Shown in pieces: positions 1 to 6,719 of a stretch of 7,687 bases of DNA. The notes under the pieces are model-generated. The model made no database searches. It worked only from the letters and a program-made list of their open reading frames with translations, and was not told the origin of the DNA. This stretch comes from Ignavibacteriaceae bacterium. GTDB taxonomy: Bacteria > Bacteroidota > Ignavibacteria > Ignavibacteriales > Ignavibacteriaceae. Within the stretch, counting starts at the first letter, position 1, and each line of letters opens with the position of its first letter. Made by a program: the position numbers and the translations under genes. The DNA lies in NCBI GenBank assembly GCA_025455085.1, contig JALONF010000184.1, positions 1-7,687 of the forward strand, in the 5' to 3' direction.

Positions 1-1577
1 ATATTTTGCCGGGAGGAATCTGGGTCAGTAATCTTGAATCACGGAATGATAAATCTGTTTACAGGATTACAGTTCAAACAAGATTCCAGGGAGCATTTGA
101 TTTTTCACTGCATCTGAACAGGAATCTTCCACCTGCAAAAGTCAAAGAAGAAATTAAATGGCTAATCCTTGGAGGAATGAATAAAAAGGGCGAGAGACTT
201 CTTCCTCACTTCGGCGGTTACTGGGAAGAATATGAATTGTGGACAGAAGCTTTTGTGCCAAGAGACAGCGTTGCACGTTTCATCGAAAAAGAAAACAAGA
301 AAAATGATGAGGAAGCAAGACAGCGTCTGCGCGAACTTTGGCCGCACTTTGTATGGAATACTGCGTCAGCGTATATGAATTTCTGGACAGTTACAAATTA
401 CAAAATTCAACTTGCTAATCCGAAACCGGAAAACATTACGGTCCCGACACACGATTACCAAACAGGCACACTGCTTTATTCAGTATCAAAGCGAATTAGT
501 TCAGATTCGCCAAAAGATTTCTTCGTGAACTTTCACAGACTTTTCATTAAAGATACTCTGGAGAAATATTCTTTTCTTGATAAAAAATCAATCTGGAATT
601 ATATCTTTTCAGGAGTAGCGGAATGTGAGGGAGAATCAAAAACAATTGGGCTAATAAATAAATTCATTGAAGAAGTAAAAGTTGACAGCAGGATAGATAA
701 TAAGGATGAAATTCTTTATAGAGCAGAAGAATTTATTAAGAGTATTTCGAACGATGGATTCATTCCTAAAAATTTATTCTTCGCCATAAAAAGATTTCAC
801 CGATGGAGAGCACTAAACCAGGATGCTGATATAAATGCACAGGCTCAGATGCTTTATGAACTTTACGAAACATATCAGCTATTTGATTTTGAGAAAGAGT
901 ACATAACGGCACGACCGAAGTTTTTCCTCAATACCGCTTTCGCTGAATCTTCTGACACTATAAAATCTGCTTTGAGTGATATAATCAGAAAGCAGCGCTC
1001 CGGGGAAGTAAATGCTGAAAAATCGCAACAGCTTTATTCGGAGCTTCTTTCGCTGCCAAATCTCAGTGAGGAAGAAAAATTCTTTTTGACCAGGTTGAAT
1101 TATCCATATTTAAAGCCGAAGGATACAGCAGCATTAATACGCTCGGAAAGTTTTGGTGCAGACGCATCCAATCTTGTAGTGCAACTTACCGATGAAGAAG
1201 GTAATCCATTTTTAATCCGCAGCCCGATTTCTCCGAAAGAAATATCCAGACTGCATTCGTTGTTCCTGGATTCAAATCTTGTAGTCAATTTCAGACCTGA
1301 ACACCGATTTCTTGTAGCACTTTCCGAAAGAGGATTTATTATCGGAGGTTTGTTCTATGAAATGACCGACGAGCAGACTGTGCACATGGAAAAGATAGTA
1401 ATATCCACGCGTTACAGAAGAACAGGTATCAGTGAAAATTTAATGAATGAATTTCTAAAAAGATTAAAGAGCGAGCACATCAGGTATGTTACTACCGGAT
1501 TCTTCAGACCGGAGTACTTTTACAAATTTGGATTTAAGGTTGAGAAGAAATATTCGGGATTGGTTAAAGAATTGTAA
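1..1577 (+). CDS. Large protein with C-terminal GNAT acetyltransferase domain (5'-partial)
   Basis: The reading frame is open to the left edge of the window. The first possible start, a TTG at position 6, has no room for a ribosome binding site, so the true start is almost certainly upstream. Residues below are counted from that TTG. The last ~90 residues (about 435-523) look like a GNAT fold: strands around 'GFIIGGLFYEM' and 'HMEKIVISTRYRR', then the acetyl-CoA pyrophosphate loop R471-R-T-G474-I-S476 and helix 'ENLMNEFLKRLK', ending in 'YFYKFGFKVEKKYSGL', a typical GNAT terminal strand pattern. By family knowledge it would transfer an acyl group from acyl-CoA to an amine; the substrate cannot be read. 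The preceding ~430 residues are soluble, rich in aromatic and charged residues, and not recognised; no signal peptide or membrane segment is visible. This is unlike a stand-alone GNAT (usually 140-200 residues), so the domain is a fusion. The stop is TAA at 1575-1577. The GNAT call is fairly sure; the rest is unknown. Confidence 0.8.
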   Translation, partial: ILPGGIWVSNLESRNDKSVYRITVQTRFQGAFDFSLHLNRNLPPAKVKEEIKWLILGGMNKKGERLLPHFGGYWEEYELWTEAFVPRDSVARFIEKENKKNDEEARQRLRELWPHFVWNTASAYMNFWTVTNYKIQLANPKPENITVPTHDYQTGTLLYSVSKRISSDSPKDFFVNFHRLFIKDTLEKYSFLDKKSIWNYIFSGVAECEGESKTIGLINKFIEEVKVDSRIDNKDEILYRAEEFIKSISNDGFIPKNLFFAIKRFHRWRALNQDADINAQAQMLYELYETYQLFDFEKEYITARPKFFLNTAFAESSDTIKSALSDIIRKQRSGEVNAEKSQQLYSELLSLPNLSEEEKFFLTRLNYPYLKPKDTAALIRSESFGADASNLVVQLTDEEGNPFLIRSPISPKEISRLHSLFLDSNLVVNFRPEHRFLVALSERGFIIGGLFYEMTDEQTVHMEKIVISTRYRRTGISENLMNEFLKRLKSEHIRYVTTGFFRPEYFYKFGFKVEKKYSGLVKEL

Positions 1578-1684
1578 AAGCCCGGTGATTAATAGTTATT
1601 GAATTTTGGCATTTTACTTATTAAGTTTTGCTCGGTTTATCTGCTATTCATTTTACTTTAAATAGGTAATTGTGAGATGTAAAA

Positions 1685-2542
1685 ATGTTTTTAATAAAAT
1701 TTTTTACAGCCAGTTTTTTAATTCTAATTATACTTACCTCCTGTTCGAGTGAAAAAGAATCAAATCCTGTTTTAACGGTTTACAAAGGGACTATAAAAGG
1801 ATTTGTTTACGATGCAACCACCAATGCCCCAATCTATTATGCAAAAATCAGTACTGATCCTCCAACAAAGGAAACCTACACAGGGCCCGATGGTGAATTC
1901 GTATTAAATGATATTTTGGCTGGTGATTACATAGTTGACGCTCATAGAGATGGTTTTGATAACGACACTACATTTATAACAATTCAACATAAGGATACAA
2001 TAAACACTGTATTCACTCTGCAGGATTTCAGTATCTATCTTGATTACTATCCTCTTGAGATTGGAAATTATTGGGAATACTGGACTCCTAATAATCCTGC
2101 AAACTCAATTGAAATAGTTTCTGACACTATTATAGGCAACGTTAATTATTACGTTTCTATATTTAGGAGTTTTTCAAGCACTTATAAGGAAACCAGATTT
2201 GAGAGAATAGATACTTTAAATGCATTGGTTTATAGATATTTTCCATTGGAAGAAAAAGAAATGATAATTGACAGTTTGCCTGCCAAGCAAGGTCAAAGAT
2301 TCACAAGTAATATGTTCTTAGACTGGGACGTTTGTTCCTCATATTGCTCAGACATCGAAGAAATAAATATTTTTAGTGAAATAAGAAAGTTACGTTACTT
2401 GTCTCATGATTGTGGGCAAGATTTACCTTGGTACCAAATTCTCAAAGGAATCGGTTTGTATTCGTATGGTTGGCCAAGACCTCCTGGTGGAGTAACTCTT
2501 AAATATGCAATCATCAACGGTGTAGAATACGGTGAAAGGTAA
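1685..2542 (+). CDS. Exported lipoprotein with carboxypeptidase-regulatory-like domain
   Basis: A 285-residue protein with a lipoprotein signal peptide: Lys5, a hydrophobic stretch over residues 6-17, then lipobox L17-T-S-C20. Cys20 should be lipidated after signal peptidase II cleavage, anchoring the protein in the inner or outer membrane. Residues about 35-112 match the carboxypeptidase-regulatory-like (beta-sandwich) pattern: 'GTIKGFVYDATTNAPI', then 'TGPDGEFVLNDILAGDYIV' and a closing beta strand 'INTVFTLQ'. These domains are common in surface and SusC-linked proteins of Bacteroidota and carry no catalysis themselves. The C-terminal part starts with Y121-YPLEIGNYWEY, an opening seen in many surface proteins of this group, and ends near 'LKGIGLYSYGW'. 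It holds three cysteines (217, 221, 243) that could form a disulfide or bind metal; that is inference. The ATG at 1685 is chosen because the signal peptide begins there; no strong Shine-Dalgarno precedes it. It stands apart from both neighbours (gaps 107 and 116 nt), so it is probably monocistronic. The biological role is unknown. Confidence 0.85.
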   Translation: MFLIKFFTASFLILIILTSCSSEKESNPVLTVYKGTIKGFVYDATTNAPIYYAKISTDPPTKETYTGPDGEFVLNDILAGDYIVDAHRDGFDNDTTFITIQHKDTINTVFTLQDFSIYLDYYPLEIGNYWEYWTPNNPANSIEIVSDTIIGNVNYYVSIFRSFSSTYKETRFERIDTLNALVYRYFPLEEKEMIIDSLPAKQGQRFTSNMFLDWDVCSSYCSDIEEINIFSEIRKLRYLSHDCGQDLPWYQILKGIGLYSYGWPRPPGGVTLKYAIINGVEYGER

Positions 2543-2649
2543 TATTTATTTTTAGTCATTTAATTCAGTAATTATATTTTTTTATTTTCAAAATTTTGAC
2601 CTTTTCTTTAGTTTCACCCTGCCATTTTTAATAATTAAAACCACAAACC

Positions 2650-2654
2650 GGAGA
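2650..2654 (+). promoter_or_regulatory. Shine-Dalgarno site deciding the TTG start of the esterase gene
   Basis: GGAGA lies 4 nt before the TTG at 2659. An in-frame TAA at 2632-2634 closes the frame upstream, and TTG is the only usable start before Met17 (ATG at 2707). Starting at Met17 would remove the conserved first strand 'HRWYSPNLNKEMEV', so the TTG is preferred. Confidence 0.6.
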
Positions 2655-2658
2655 ATCC

Positions 2659-3345
2659 TTGAGCAGAGAAATACACCGCTGGTACAGCCCTAACCTCAAT
2701 AAAGAAATGGAGGTTGTTATTTACGGACATTATGGGTTTGCACTCCTTATGTTTCCCACAGCAGGAGCGGACTTTTTAGAATACGAGCGATTCAAATTGA
2801 TTGACACAATCGGATGGTTTCTTGGTGAAGGAAAAATAAAAGTATTTTCAATCAACAGCATAAATAACGAAAGCTGGCTCAACAACTCTATGCATCCTGC
2901 TCATAAGGCAATTCGTCATCAGCAATATAACAGGTATGTAGTTGAAGAAGTTGTTCCGTTCATCCACAACCACAGCAAAGGATTAGTTCCGATAATTACT
3001 ACCGGCGCATCACTTGGTGCACTGCACGCAGCGAATAATTTTTTCCGTCGTCCCGATATTTTCTCCGGAACCATTGCAATGAGCGGCAGCTATGATTTAA
3101 AAAGTTACAGCAAAGGTTATTATGATGATAATGACAATTTTATGCTGGAAAAAATGCGGAAGGGAAAAATTATAATTGCTTCCGGTCAGGGTGATTACGA
3201 AGATCCAAATGCATCAAGAAAACTTTCGGATATTCTTCATTCAAAAGGCGTTAACCACTGGCTTGATCTGTGGGGACACGATATGAAGCACGATTGGCCA
3301 ACCTGGCGGCAGATGCTTCCTTATTTTTTAAGTAAGTTCAATTAA
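2659..3345 (+). CDS. Esterase-D-like alpha/beta hydrolase (COG4947 type)
   Basis: A 228-residue cytoplasmic serine hydrolase. The N-terminus 'REIHRWYSPNLNKEMEVVIYGHYGFALLMFPT' follows the usual opening of the COG4947/putative esterase family. Segment F32-PTAGADF39 sits where the oxyanion-hole loop is expected. The nucleophile elbow is G116-A-S118-L-G120, placing the catalytic serine at 118. The acid is probably D179 or D182 in 'GQGDYEDP', and the histidine is H211 in 'KHDWPTWR', a characteristic ending in this family. Length fits the family. The exact substrate is unknown; an ester or thioester is likely from the family. The gene begins with TTG behind GGAGA. It is the first gene of a probable operon: the PAP2-like gene follows after 27 nt and a small gene 18 nt after that. 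No convincing promoter motif was found in the 116-nt gap upstream. Sure of the fold, less sure of the function. Confidence 0.85.
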   Translation: MSREIHRWYSPNLNKEMEVVIYGHYGFALLMFPTAGADFLEYERFKLIDTIGWFLGEGKIKVFSINSINNESWLNNSMHPAHKAIRHQQYNRYVVEEVVPFIHNHSKGLVPIITTGASLGALHAANNFFRRPDIFSGTIAMSGSYDLKSYSKGYYDDNDNFMLEKMRKGKIIIASGQGDYEDPNASRKLSDILHSKGVNHWLDLWGHDMKHDWPTWRQMLPYFLSKFN

Positions 3346-3372
3346 ACTTCTTCACAAAACACTAATTACAAA

Positions 3373-3999
3373 ATGGTTACCTGGAAATCTTTCTTAAAAG
3401 ACAAAAAAAACTTAATTGAATTTGTTATCACAGCAGTAATTGTAACCGCTGTGATAATTGCTTTCTCTCATTTCCTTCATTTCATAGAGCAGAGAGAAGG
3501 AGTACTATTAAACGACCCGATATTAAAAGCTTTTAACCCTATTGATCTGACCTGGTTAACTTTTGTATTAATCTATCTCTCCTTAATTATTTTTGTCGTT
3601 ACAACATTTAATAAGCCGGATAAACTTTTGATAGCATTTCAGGCTTATGGACTAATGCTGATATTCAGAACAATTGCAATGTATCTTACACCTTTTGAAG
3701 CTCCTGAAAGAATTCTTCTGCTTAATGATCCTTTTGTGCAGTTTTTTGCCAAAGGTGATATTCTCACTAAAGATTTATTCTTCTCGGGTCACACAGGAAC
3801 TTTATTTTTAGTATTTCTTCTTGCAGAGAATAAAACACTGAAAACTATTTTTTTAATACTAACAATTCTAGTAGGATCTGCTGTTTTACTGCAGCATGTT
3901 CATTATTCAGTAGATGTTTTTGTAGCGCCATTCGTTGCTTTTGGTGCATATAAAATCATAAAGAAAATACATAGTAAGATTTCTGAAGAAACAAAGTAG
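3373..3999 (+). CDS. PAP2-related membrane protein, sphingomyelin-synthase-like
   Basis: A 208-residue integral membrane protein with about six hydrophobic segments (roughly 14-36, 58-79, 85-105, 140-152, 156-174, 180-197). Three motifs line up with the PAP2_C/sphingomyelin-synthase family: R99-TIAMYLTP107, K133-DLFFSGHTG142 and H175-VHYSVDVFVAP186. In that family the catalytic triad is a His in 'SGHT', a His in 'HY' and a nearby Asp, here H140, H177 and D181. All three are present, so the protein is probably active. It lacks the KxxxxxxRP motif of classical PAP2 phosphatases. Family members transfer a phosphoalcohol headgroup between lipids or hydrolyse lipid phosphates; which of these applies here cannot be read. 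The ATG at 3373 gives a short cytoplasmic N-terminus (WKSFLKDKK) before the first helix; no Shine-Dalgarno is visible. It is probably co-transcribed with the hydrolase 27 nt upstream and the small gene 18 nt downstream. Confidence 0.85.
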   Translation: MVTWKSFLKDKKNLIEFVITAVIVTAVIIAFSHFLHFIEQREGVLLNDPILKAFNPIDLTWLTFVLIYLSLIIFVVTTFNKPDKLLIAFQAYGLMLIFRTIAMYLTPFEAPERILLLNDPFVQFFAKGDILTKDLFFSGHTGTLFLVFLLAENKTLKTIFLILTILVGSAVLLQHVHYSVDVFVAPFVAFGAYKIIKKIHSKISEETK

Positions 4000-4017
4000 T
4001 AAACACAAAGAAAGACA

Positions 4018-4353
4018 ATGGAAGAAGAGAAAAAGCAAGTAGTAGAAGTTGTTAAATTTGTTGAAAAAGATTTTTTAATCGGCGAAAATAATTCATTGAT
4101 TCCTTCCACTGATCTTGCTTCACTCGAAGAGTTCAAAAAATATCTTGCCGAAAAACTTAAATATTTACTAGATGAAAAGTTTGATACGCTGGTTAATATC
4201 CTTTACAGAATAGATATCAGCGAGAAAAAACTTAGCCATTTATTCTCAGGTAACAACCGAGATTTAATACCAGCCTCACTTGCAAACATGATAATTGAGC
4301 GCCAGCTTGAAAAACTCAGATTGAGAAAACTTTATAAAGAAGGAAAGTTTTAA
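4018..4353 (+). CDS. Small charged helical protein of unknown function
   Basis: A 111-residue protein, soluble and without signal peptide, membrane segment or cysteine. Residues 1-30 form an acidic/basic lead-in ('MEEEKKQVVEVVKFVEKDF'). From about 34 it looks all-helical: 'LEEFKKYLAEKLKYLLDEKFDTLVNILYRIDISEKKLSHLF' and then 'PASLANMIIERQLEKLRLRKLY'. The 'L(V/L)NILYRIDISEKK' and 'MIIERQLEKLRLR' segments resemble short conserved hypothetical proteins I associate with Bacteroidota-group genomes, from memory and without a search; no function is known to me. The start ATG at 4018 follows a weak purine run (aaagaaagac) and lies 18 nt after the PAP2-like stop, so it is probably the last gene of that operon. 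A hairpin with a T run at 4398-4422 follows the stop. A regulatory or adaptor role is possible but not supported by any motif. It is a real gene by context and codon pattern. Confidence 0.75.
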   Translation: MEEEKKQVVEVVKFVEKDFLIGENNSLIPSTDLASLEEFKKYLAEKLKYLLDEKFDTLVNILYRIDISEKKLSHLFSGNNRDLIPASLANMIIERQLEKLRLRKLYKEGKF

Positions 4354-4397
4354 TCAATAAGTTGTTTCTCCTCTCTCTTTTAAAGTGAATTTAAAAC

Positions 4398-4422
4398 GCC
4401 AGGTTTGTCCTGGTAAATTTTT
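4398..4422 (+). terminator. Possible intrinsic terminator after the three-gene operon
   Basis: CCAGG (4399-4403) can pair with CCTGG (4409-4413) across a 5-nt loop, extended by one G-U pair. Three A residues and a run of five T (4418-4422) follow. The stem is short, so termination may be weak, but it is GC-rich against an AT-rich background and lies 45 nt after the stop at 4353. Confidence 0.45.
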
Positions 4423-4445
4423 CGCAAGAATTATTACATAATCAT

Positions 4446-4508
4446 TATTGCTTATAACCAAATTAGTAATTAGCTTTAAAATATTGCTTAAACTAATTTA
4501 GTTATAGG
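4446..4508 (+). repeat. Degenerate direct repeat, two copies 36 bp apart
   Basis: TATTGCTTA occurs at 4446-4454 and 4482-4490. Similarity continues in both: after a 1-nt indel, AAC.AA.TTAGT.AT is shared, giving copies of about 28 and 27 bp (4446-4473 and 4482-4508). The second copy contains a 13-bp palindrome, AACTAATTTAGTT (4491-4503). The pair sits about 100-160 nt before the coiled-coil gene. It could be a duplicated regulator or promoter site; a chance match in AT-rich DNA is not excluded. Confidence 0.4.
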
Positions 4509-4591
4509 GTCATCATACCACATAAGTTAACATATTTAATCGTCCAACACTCAAGTAATTCAATCTTTTTGAGTTACAATTAAACAAGGAC

Positions 4592-4598
4592 GGGAGGG
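4592..4598 (+). promoter_or_regulatory. Strong Shine-Dalgarno site for the coiled-coil gene
   Basis: GGGAGGG lies 9 nt before the TTG at 4608. The frame is closed upstream by TAA at 4581-4583 and has no ATG between, so this site selects the TTG start. It is the best Shine-Dalgarno match in the window. Confidence 0.65.
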
Positions 4599-4607
4599 CA
4601 TTTTAAG

Positions 4608-6620
4608 TTGATTTTATACAGCAAAAAATTCAAAGAACTTCAGAGTGAGAATGAAGAGCTGAAAAATCAAATTGAAAGCGTTAAAGAAAAGGAAGAACGT
4701 CTTAAAAGATTTGAGGAGTTGATAAAAAATGCCCGGATAGAATATGCATCTATCGCCTTGAAAAAAGACCAGACGGTTCAGAAATTAGAAGCCCTTGAAA
4801 ACGACAAAACCAGACTTAATAATGAGATCTACAAAATCTCTTCTGAAATAAAGCAGTTGAGAGAAATAAAGCTGTCAGAACATAACCAGCTTCTGGCATT
4901 AAACACTGCTCTCAGCGATGCCAATAATACCTCTCCAATCGAAAATGCAGATAGCCTATCTGAAACGCAGCAATCAATCCACAAAGAAATTGAAGCCGCT
5001 GAAAACAAAAAAAATGAAATTGCATATGAAATTATTAAACTCAAAAAGATATTTGATGAGGCTCGTCCTAAAGTTGCTGAACTAAAAAGGATTAAAAATG
5101 CCCTCAACATTGAGATTGAAAAAAAGAAAGAAGAAATCAGCAGTCTTATTGAAAGACAAAAATCAGTCTCGCACAACCGATCGGAAAATTTTAACCCTGC
5201 ATTAAGCAAAGACTATGATGAAAAGTTAAGATATCTCAATGAGATTGAATCGAGAATAAAACTTCTGCTCAATCAGGAAACAGTACTGCTTGAAAGATTG
5301 AGCACCAGCAGGAAAGAACTTGAGGGTTTAGATAAGCTGATTGAAGAAAAAAACGTACACTTAAATAATGAAAATGAAAGTAAGAAATCCTTAGAGCAAT
5401 TAGCCCGAACAGAATCTCTGAAGAAAGAACTCATTTTTGAGCTGGATATTAAAATTGGAGCGAAGGAAGCTCAGCTTTATTCATTAACTGAAGACTACAA
5501 ATCTAAATCTGAATCGTTGAGTATTTTACATCGTGAGAATGAACAACTTCTGGCAGAGTTACATCAGAAAAGTGAAAAACTAAAAAGATTAGATGAGTCA
5601 ATAGAAATTTCAACCACCAGGTTAACCGATCTGGACTACAGCTTGAGCGTACTCGATCAAGAATTAAATGTCTTAACTAATGAAGTTGAGAATAAAAGAG
5701 CAGAAAAAACAGAAATTGAAACGCAAATAAATGATAAGATAACAACCAAAGTTGAACTGGAAGAAGTGCTTAAGGAATTAAGAGAAACCACTTCAATCCT
5801 GGCACAGCTCAAGAAAGATATTGAAAAAGGAAGCGGTCATTCAGCAAAAAGATTTACGAGTGTACTTCAAGACTACAGCAAAATGATAAACGAGATGTAC
5901 AAAAGAAAAGTTGACATTGAGAAAGTTCTTGTCCAAAAGGAAAAGGATGTCAATGATAAAGACTCTCTAATTGAAGAGAGAGAGACTGTGCTAAAAGAAA
6001 TGGAGAATGTTTTATATATACGGCAGCACAGGTTGAATCTTTTCGAGGATTTAACCCGGGCAATCACAGAACAAAGAAAATACCTTGAGAACGGTACACA
6101 TATTTTGGAAGATACAGTTACCGATAAATTTAACCAGCAAGAAAAACTGATACTGAACAATGAACTTCCGCATGGAAAACTTCTTGAGTTTGAGAATGCC
6201 TTGAAAGAGTTACTTAGTAACTCTGATAAATATTCCGCTGACTTAATTAGTAATAGAGCATCACTGGAAAAAGAACTAATCGAAAACAAAAAGCGATTGA
6301 ACGACTTAAATCAAAACATAAGGAATTCAACAACCGAGCTGACGGATTTACGAAATTCGATAGACAAAATAAAAATTGAACACGAAGATCATCGTCTTGC
6401 AATAAATAAACTGGCTGCACTAAAACACAAACTGGAAGATGATATAAATAAGTATCAGATAGTAATTGATAAGTATTCGAAGTTTAAAGAAATGATAAGA
6501 CAAGAGCAGGAACTTATTAAGATGAAGAGAGAGCTTTCGGCTTCAAATAAACCTCCGGACCATAGCAACGCAGGGGAAAAAACTTTTGAGCATCATAATC
6601 CTAATTGGGTTAAACTCTAA
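4608..6620 (+). CDS. Long coiled-coil protein, no catalytic domain
   Basis: A 670-residue protein that is almost entirely heptad-patterned coiled coil, rich in Glu, Lys, Leu, Ile, Asn and Ser, from about residue 5 to 640. It has no signal peptide, membrane segment or cysteine. Prolines are confined to P110, P154, P197, P521 and the tail, so likely breaks fall near 100-115, 192-205, G408-SGHS and 518-524. There is no Walker A/B or ABC signature, so it is not an SMC, Rad50 or MukB-type ATPase, despite the look of its coils. The last ~25 residues (649-670) leave the coil: they are Pro/His/Asn-rich, and W667 in 'NPNWVKL' is the only tryptophan. A segment STT(R/E)LTDL recurs at 335-342 and 574-581. 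A cytoplasmic structural or scaffold role is plausible by analogy with bacterial coiled-coil-rich proteins, but that is inference. It starts at TTG behind GGGAGGG and appears to be a single-gene unit, with gaps of 254 nt before and 99 nt after. Confidence 0.85.
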   Translation: MILYSKKFKELQSENEELKNQIESVKEKEERLKRFEELIKNARIEYASIALKKDQTVQKLEALENDKTRLNNEIYKISSEIKQLREIKLSEHNQLLALNTALSDANNTSPIENADSLSETQQSIHKEIEAAENKKNEIAYEIIKLKKIFDEARPKVAELKRIKNALNIEIEKKKEEISSLIERQKSVSHNRSENFNPALSKDYDEKLRYLNEIESRIKLLLNQETVLLERLSTSRKELEGLDKLIEEKNVHLNNENESKKSLEQLARTESLKKELIFELDIKIGAKEAQLYSLTEDYKSKSESLSILHRENEQLLAELHQKSEKLKRLDESIEISTTRLTDLDYSLSVLDQELNVLTNEVENKRAEKTEIETQINDKITTKVELEEVLKELRETTSILAQLKKDIEKGSGHSAKRFTSVLQDYSKMINEMYKRKVDIEKVLVQKEKDVNDKDSLIEERETVLKEMENVLYIRQHRLNLFEDLTRAITEQRKYLENGTHILEDTVTDKFNQQEKLILNNELPHGKLLEFENALKELLSNSDKYSADLISNRASLEKELIENKKRLNDLNQNIRNSTTELTDLRNSIDKIKIEHEDHRLAINKLAALKHKLEDDINKYQIVIDKYSKFKEMIRQEQELIKMKRELSASNKPPDHSNAGEKTFEHHNPNWVKL

Positions 6621-6656
6621 TATTATTTAAGATCAACTTTTTCTACGCTTGTGAGA

Positions 6657-6685
6657 TTGAACCAATCAGTAATTTAGAATATAAA
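6657..6685 (+). promoter_or_regulatory. Possible promoter for the GH13 gene
   Basis: TTGAAC (6657-6662) and TATAAA (6680-6685) are separated by exactly 17 nt, close to a -35/-10 pair. Transcription would start near 6692, about 28 nt before the ATG at 6720. The Bacteroidota-group primary sigma factor often prefers a different -7 motif, and the region is AT-rich, so this is tentative. Confidence 0.35.
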
Positions 6686-6719
6686 TTCACTCAAAATTAA
6701 ACAACTTCCGAAAAGTCTT

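Larger units (their letters stand above)
4354..4607. other. AT-rich intergenic region before the coiled-coil gene
   Basis: This is the longest non-coding stretch in the window (254 nt). In order it holds a pyrimidine tract (4364-4380), the possible terminator hairpin, the degenerate direct repeat with its palindrome, a loose inverted repeat ACTCAA/TTGAGT (4549-4554 and 4569-4574, 14-nt loop), and the Shine-Dalgarno site of the next gene. A TTG (4448-4450) followed 20 nt later by TAGCTTTA (4471-4478) resembles the Bacteroidota -33/-7 promoter pattern, but only loosely. I see no RNA gene or protein-coding frame here. Confidence 0.6.

Noticed and set aside
6..8. TTG at position 6 as the true start of the GNAT fusion protein
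   Set aside because: The frame stays open to the window edge and only five bases lie upstream, so no ribosome binding site can be seen; a 5'-truncated gene is more likely.
1599..1630. TTG with TAAGTTTTG 20 nt later as a Bacteroidota-type promoter for the lipoprotein gene
   Set aside because: The -7 element has one extra base relative to TAnnTTTG and the match is too loose for AT-rich DNA.
2589..2598. CAAAATTTTG palindrome before the esterase gene
   Set aside because: Short, fully AT-rich in its core and expected by chance at this base composition; no second copy was seen.
3903..4136. Minus-strand open frame across the PAP2-like/small-gene junction
   Set aside because: It overlaps the HYSVD motif of the PAP2-like gene and the start of the next gene; the translation is Ser-rich with no recognisable feature.
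4385..4441. GTG-started 18-codon open frame in the intergenic region
   Set aside because: It overlaps the terminator-like hairpin, has no Shine-Dalgarno and no recognisable product.
4829..5209. Minus-strand open frame of 126 codons inside the coiled-coil gene
   Set aside because: It is the antisense of Glu/Lys-rich codons, giving a Ser/Leu/Phe-rich translation with no domain or ribosome binding site. The plus-strand gene explains the region.
5873..6289. Minus-strand open frame of 138 codons inside the coiled-coil gene
   Set aside because: Same Ser/Phe-rich antisense pattern; it lies wholly within the plus-strand gene.
4608..6620. SMC or Rad50-type chromosome protein
   Set aside because: No Walker A, Walker B or ABC signature and no globular head at either end.
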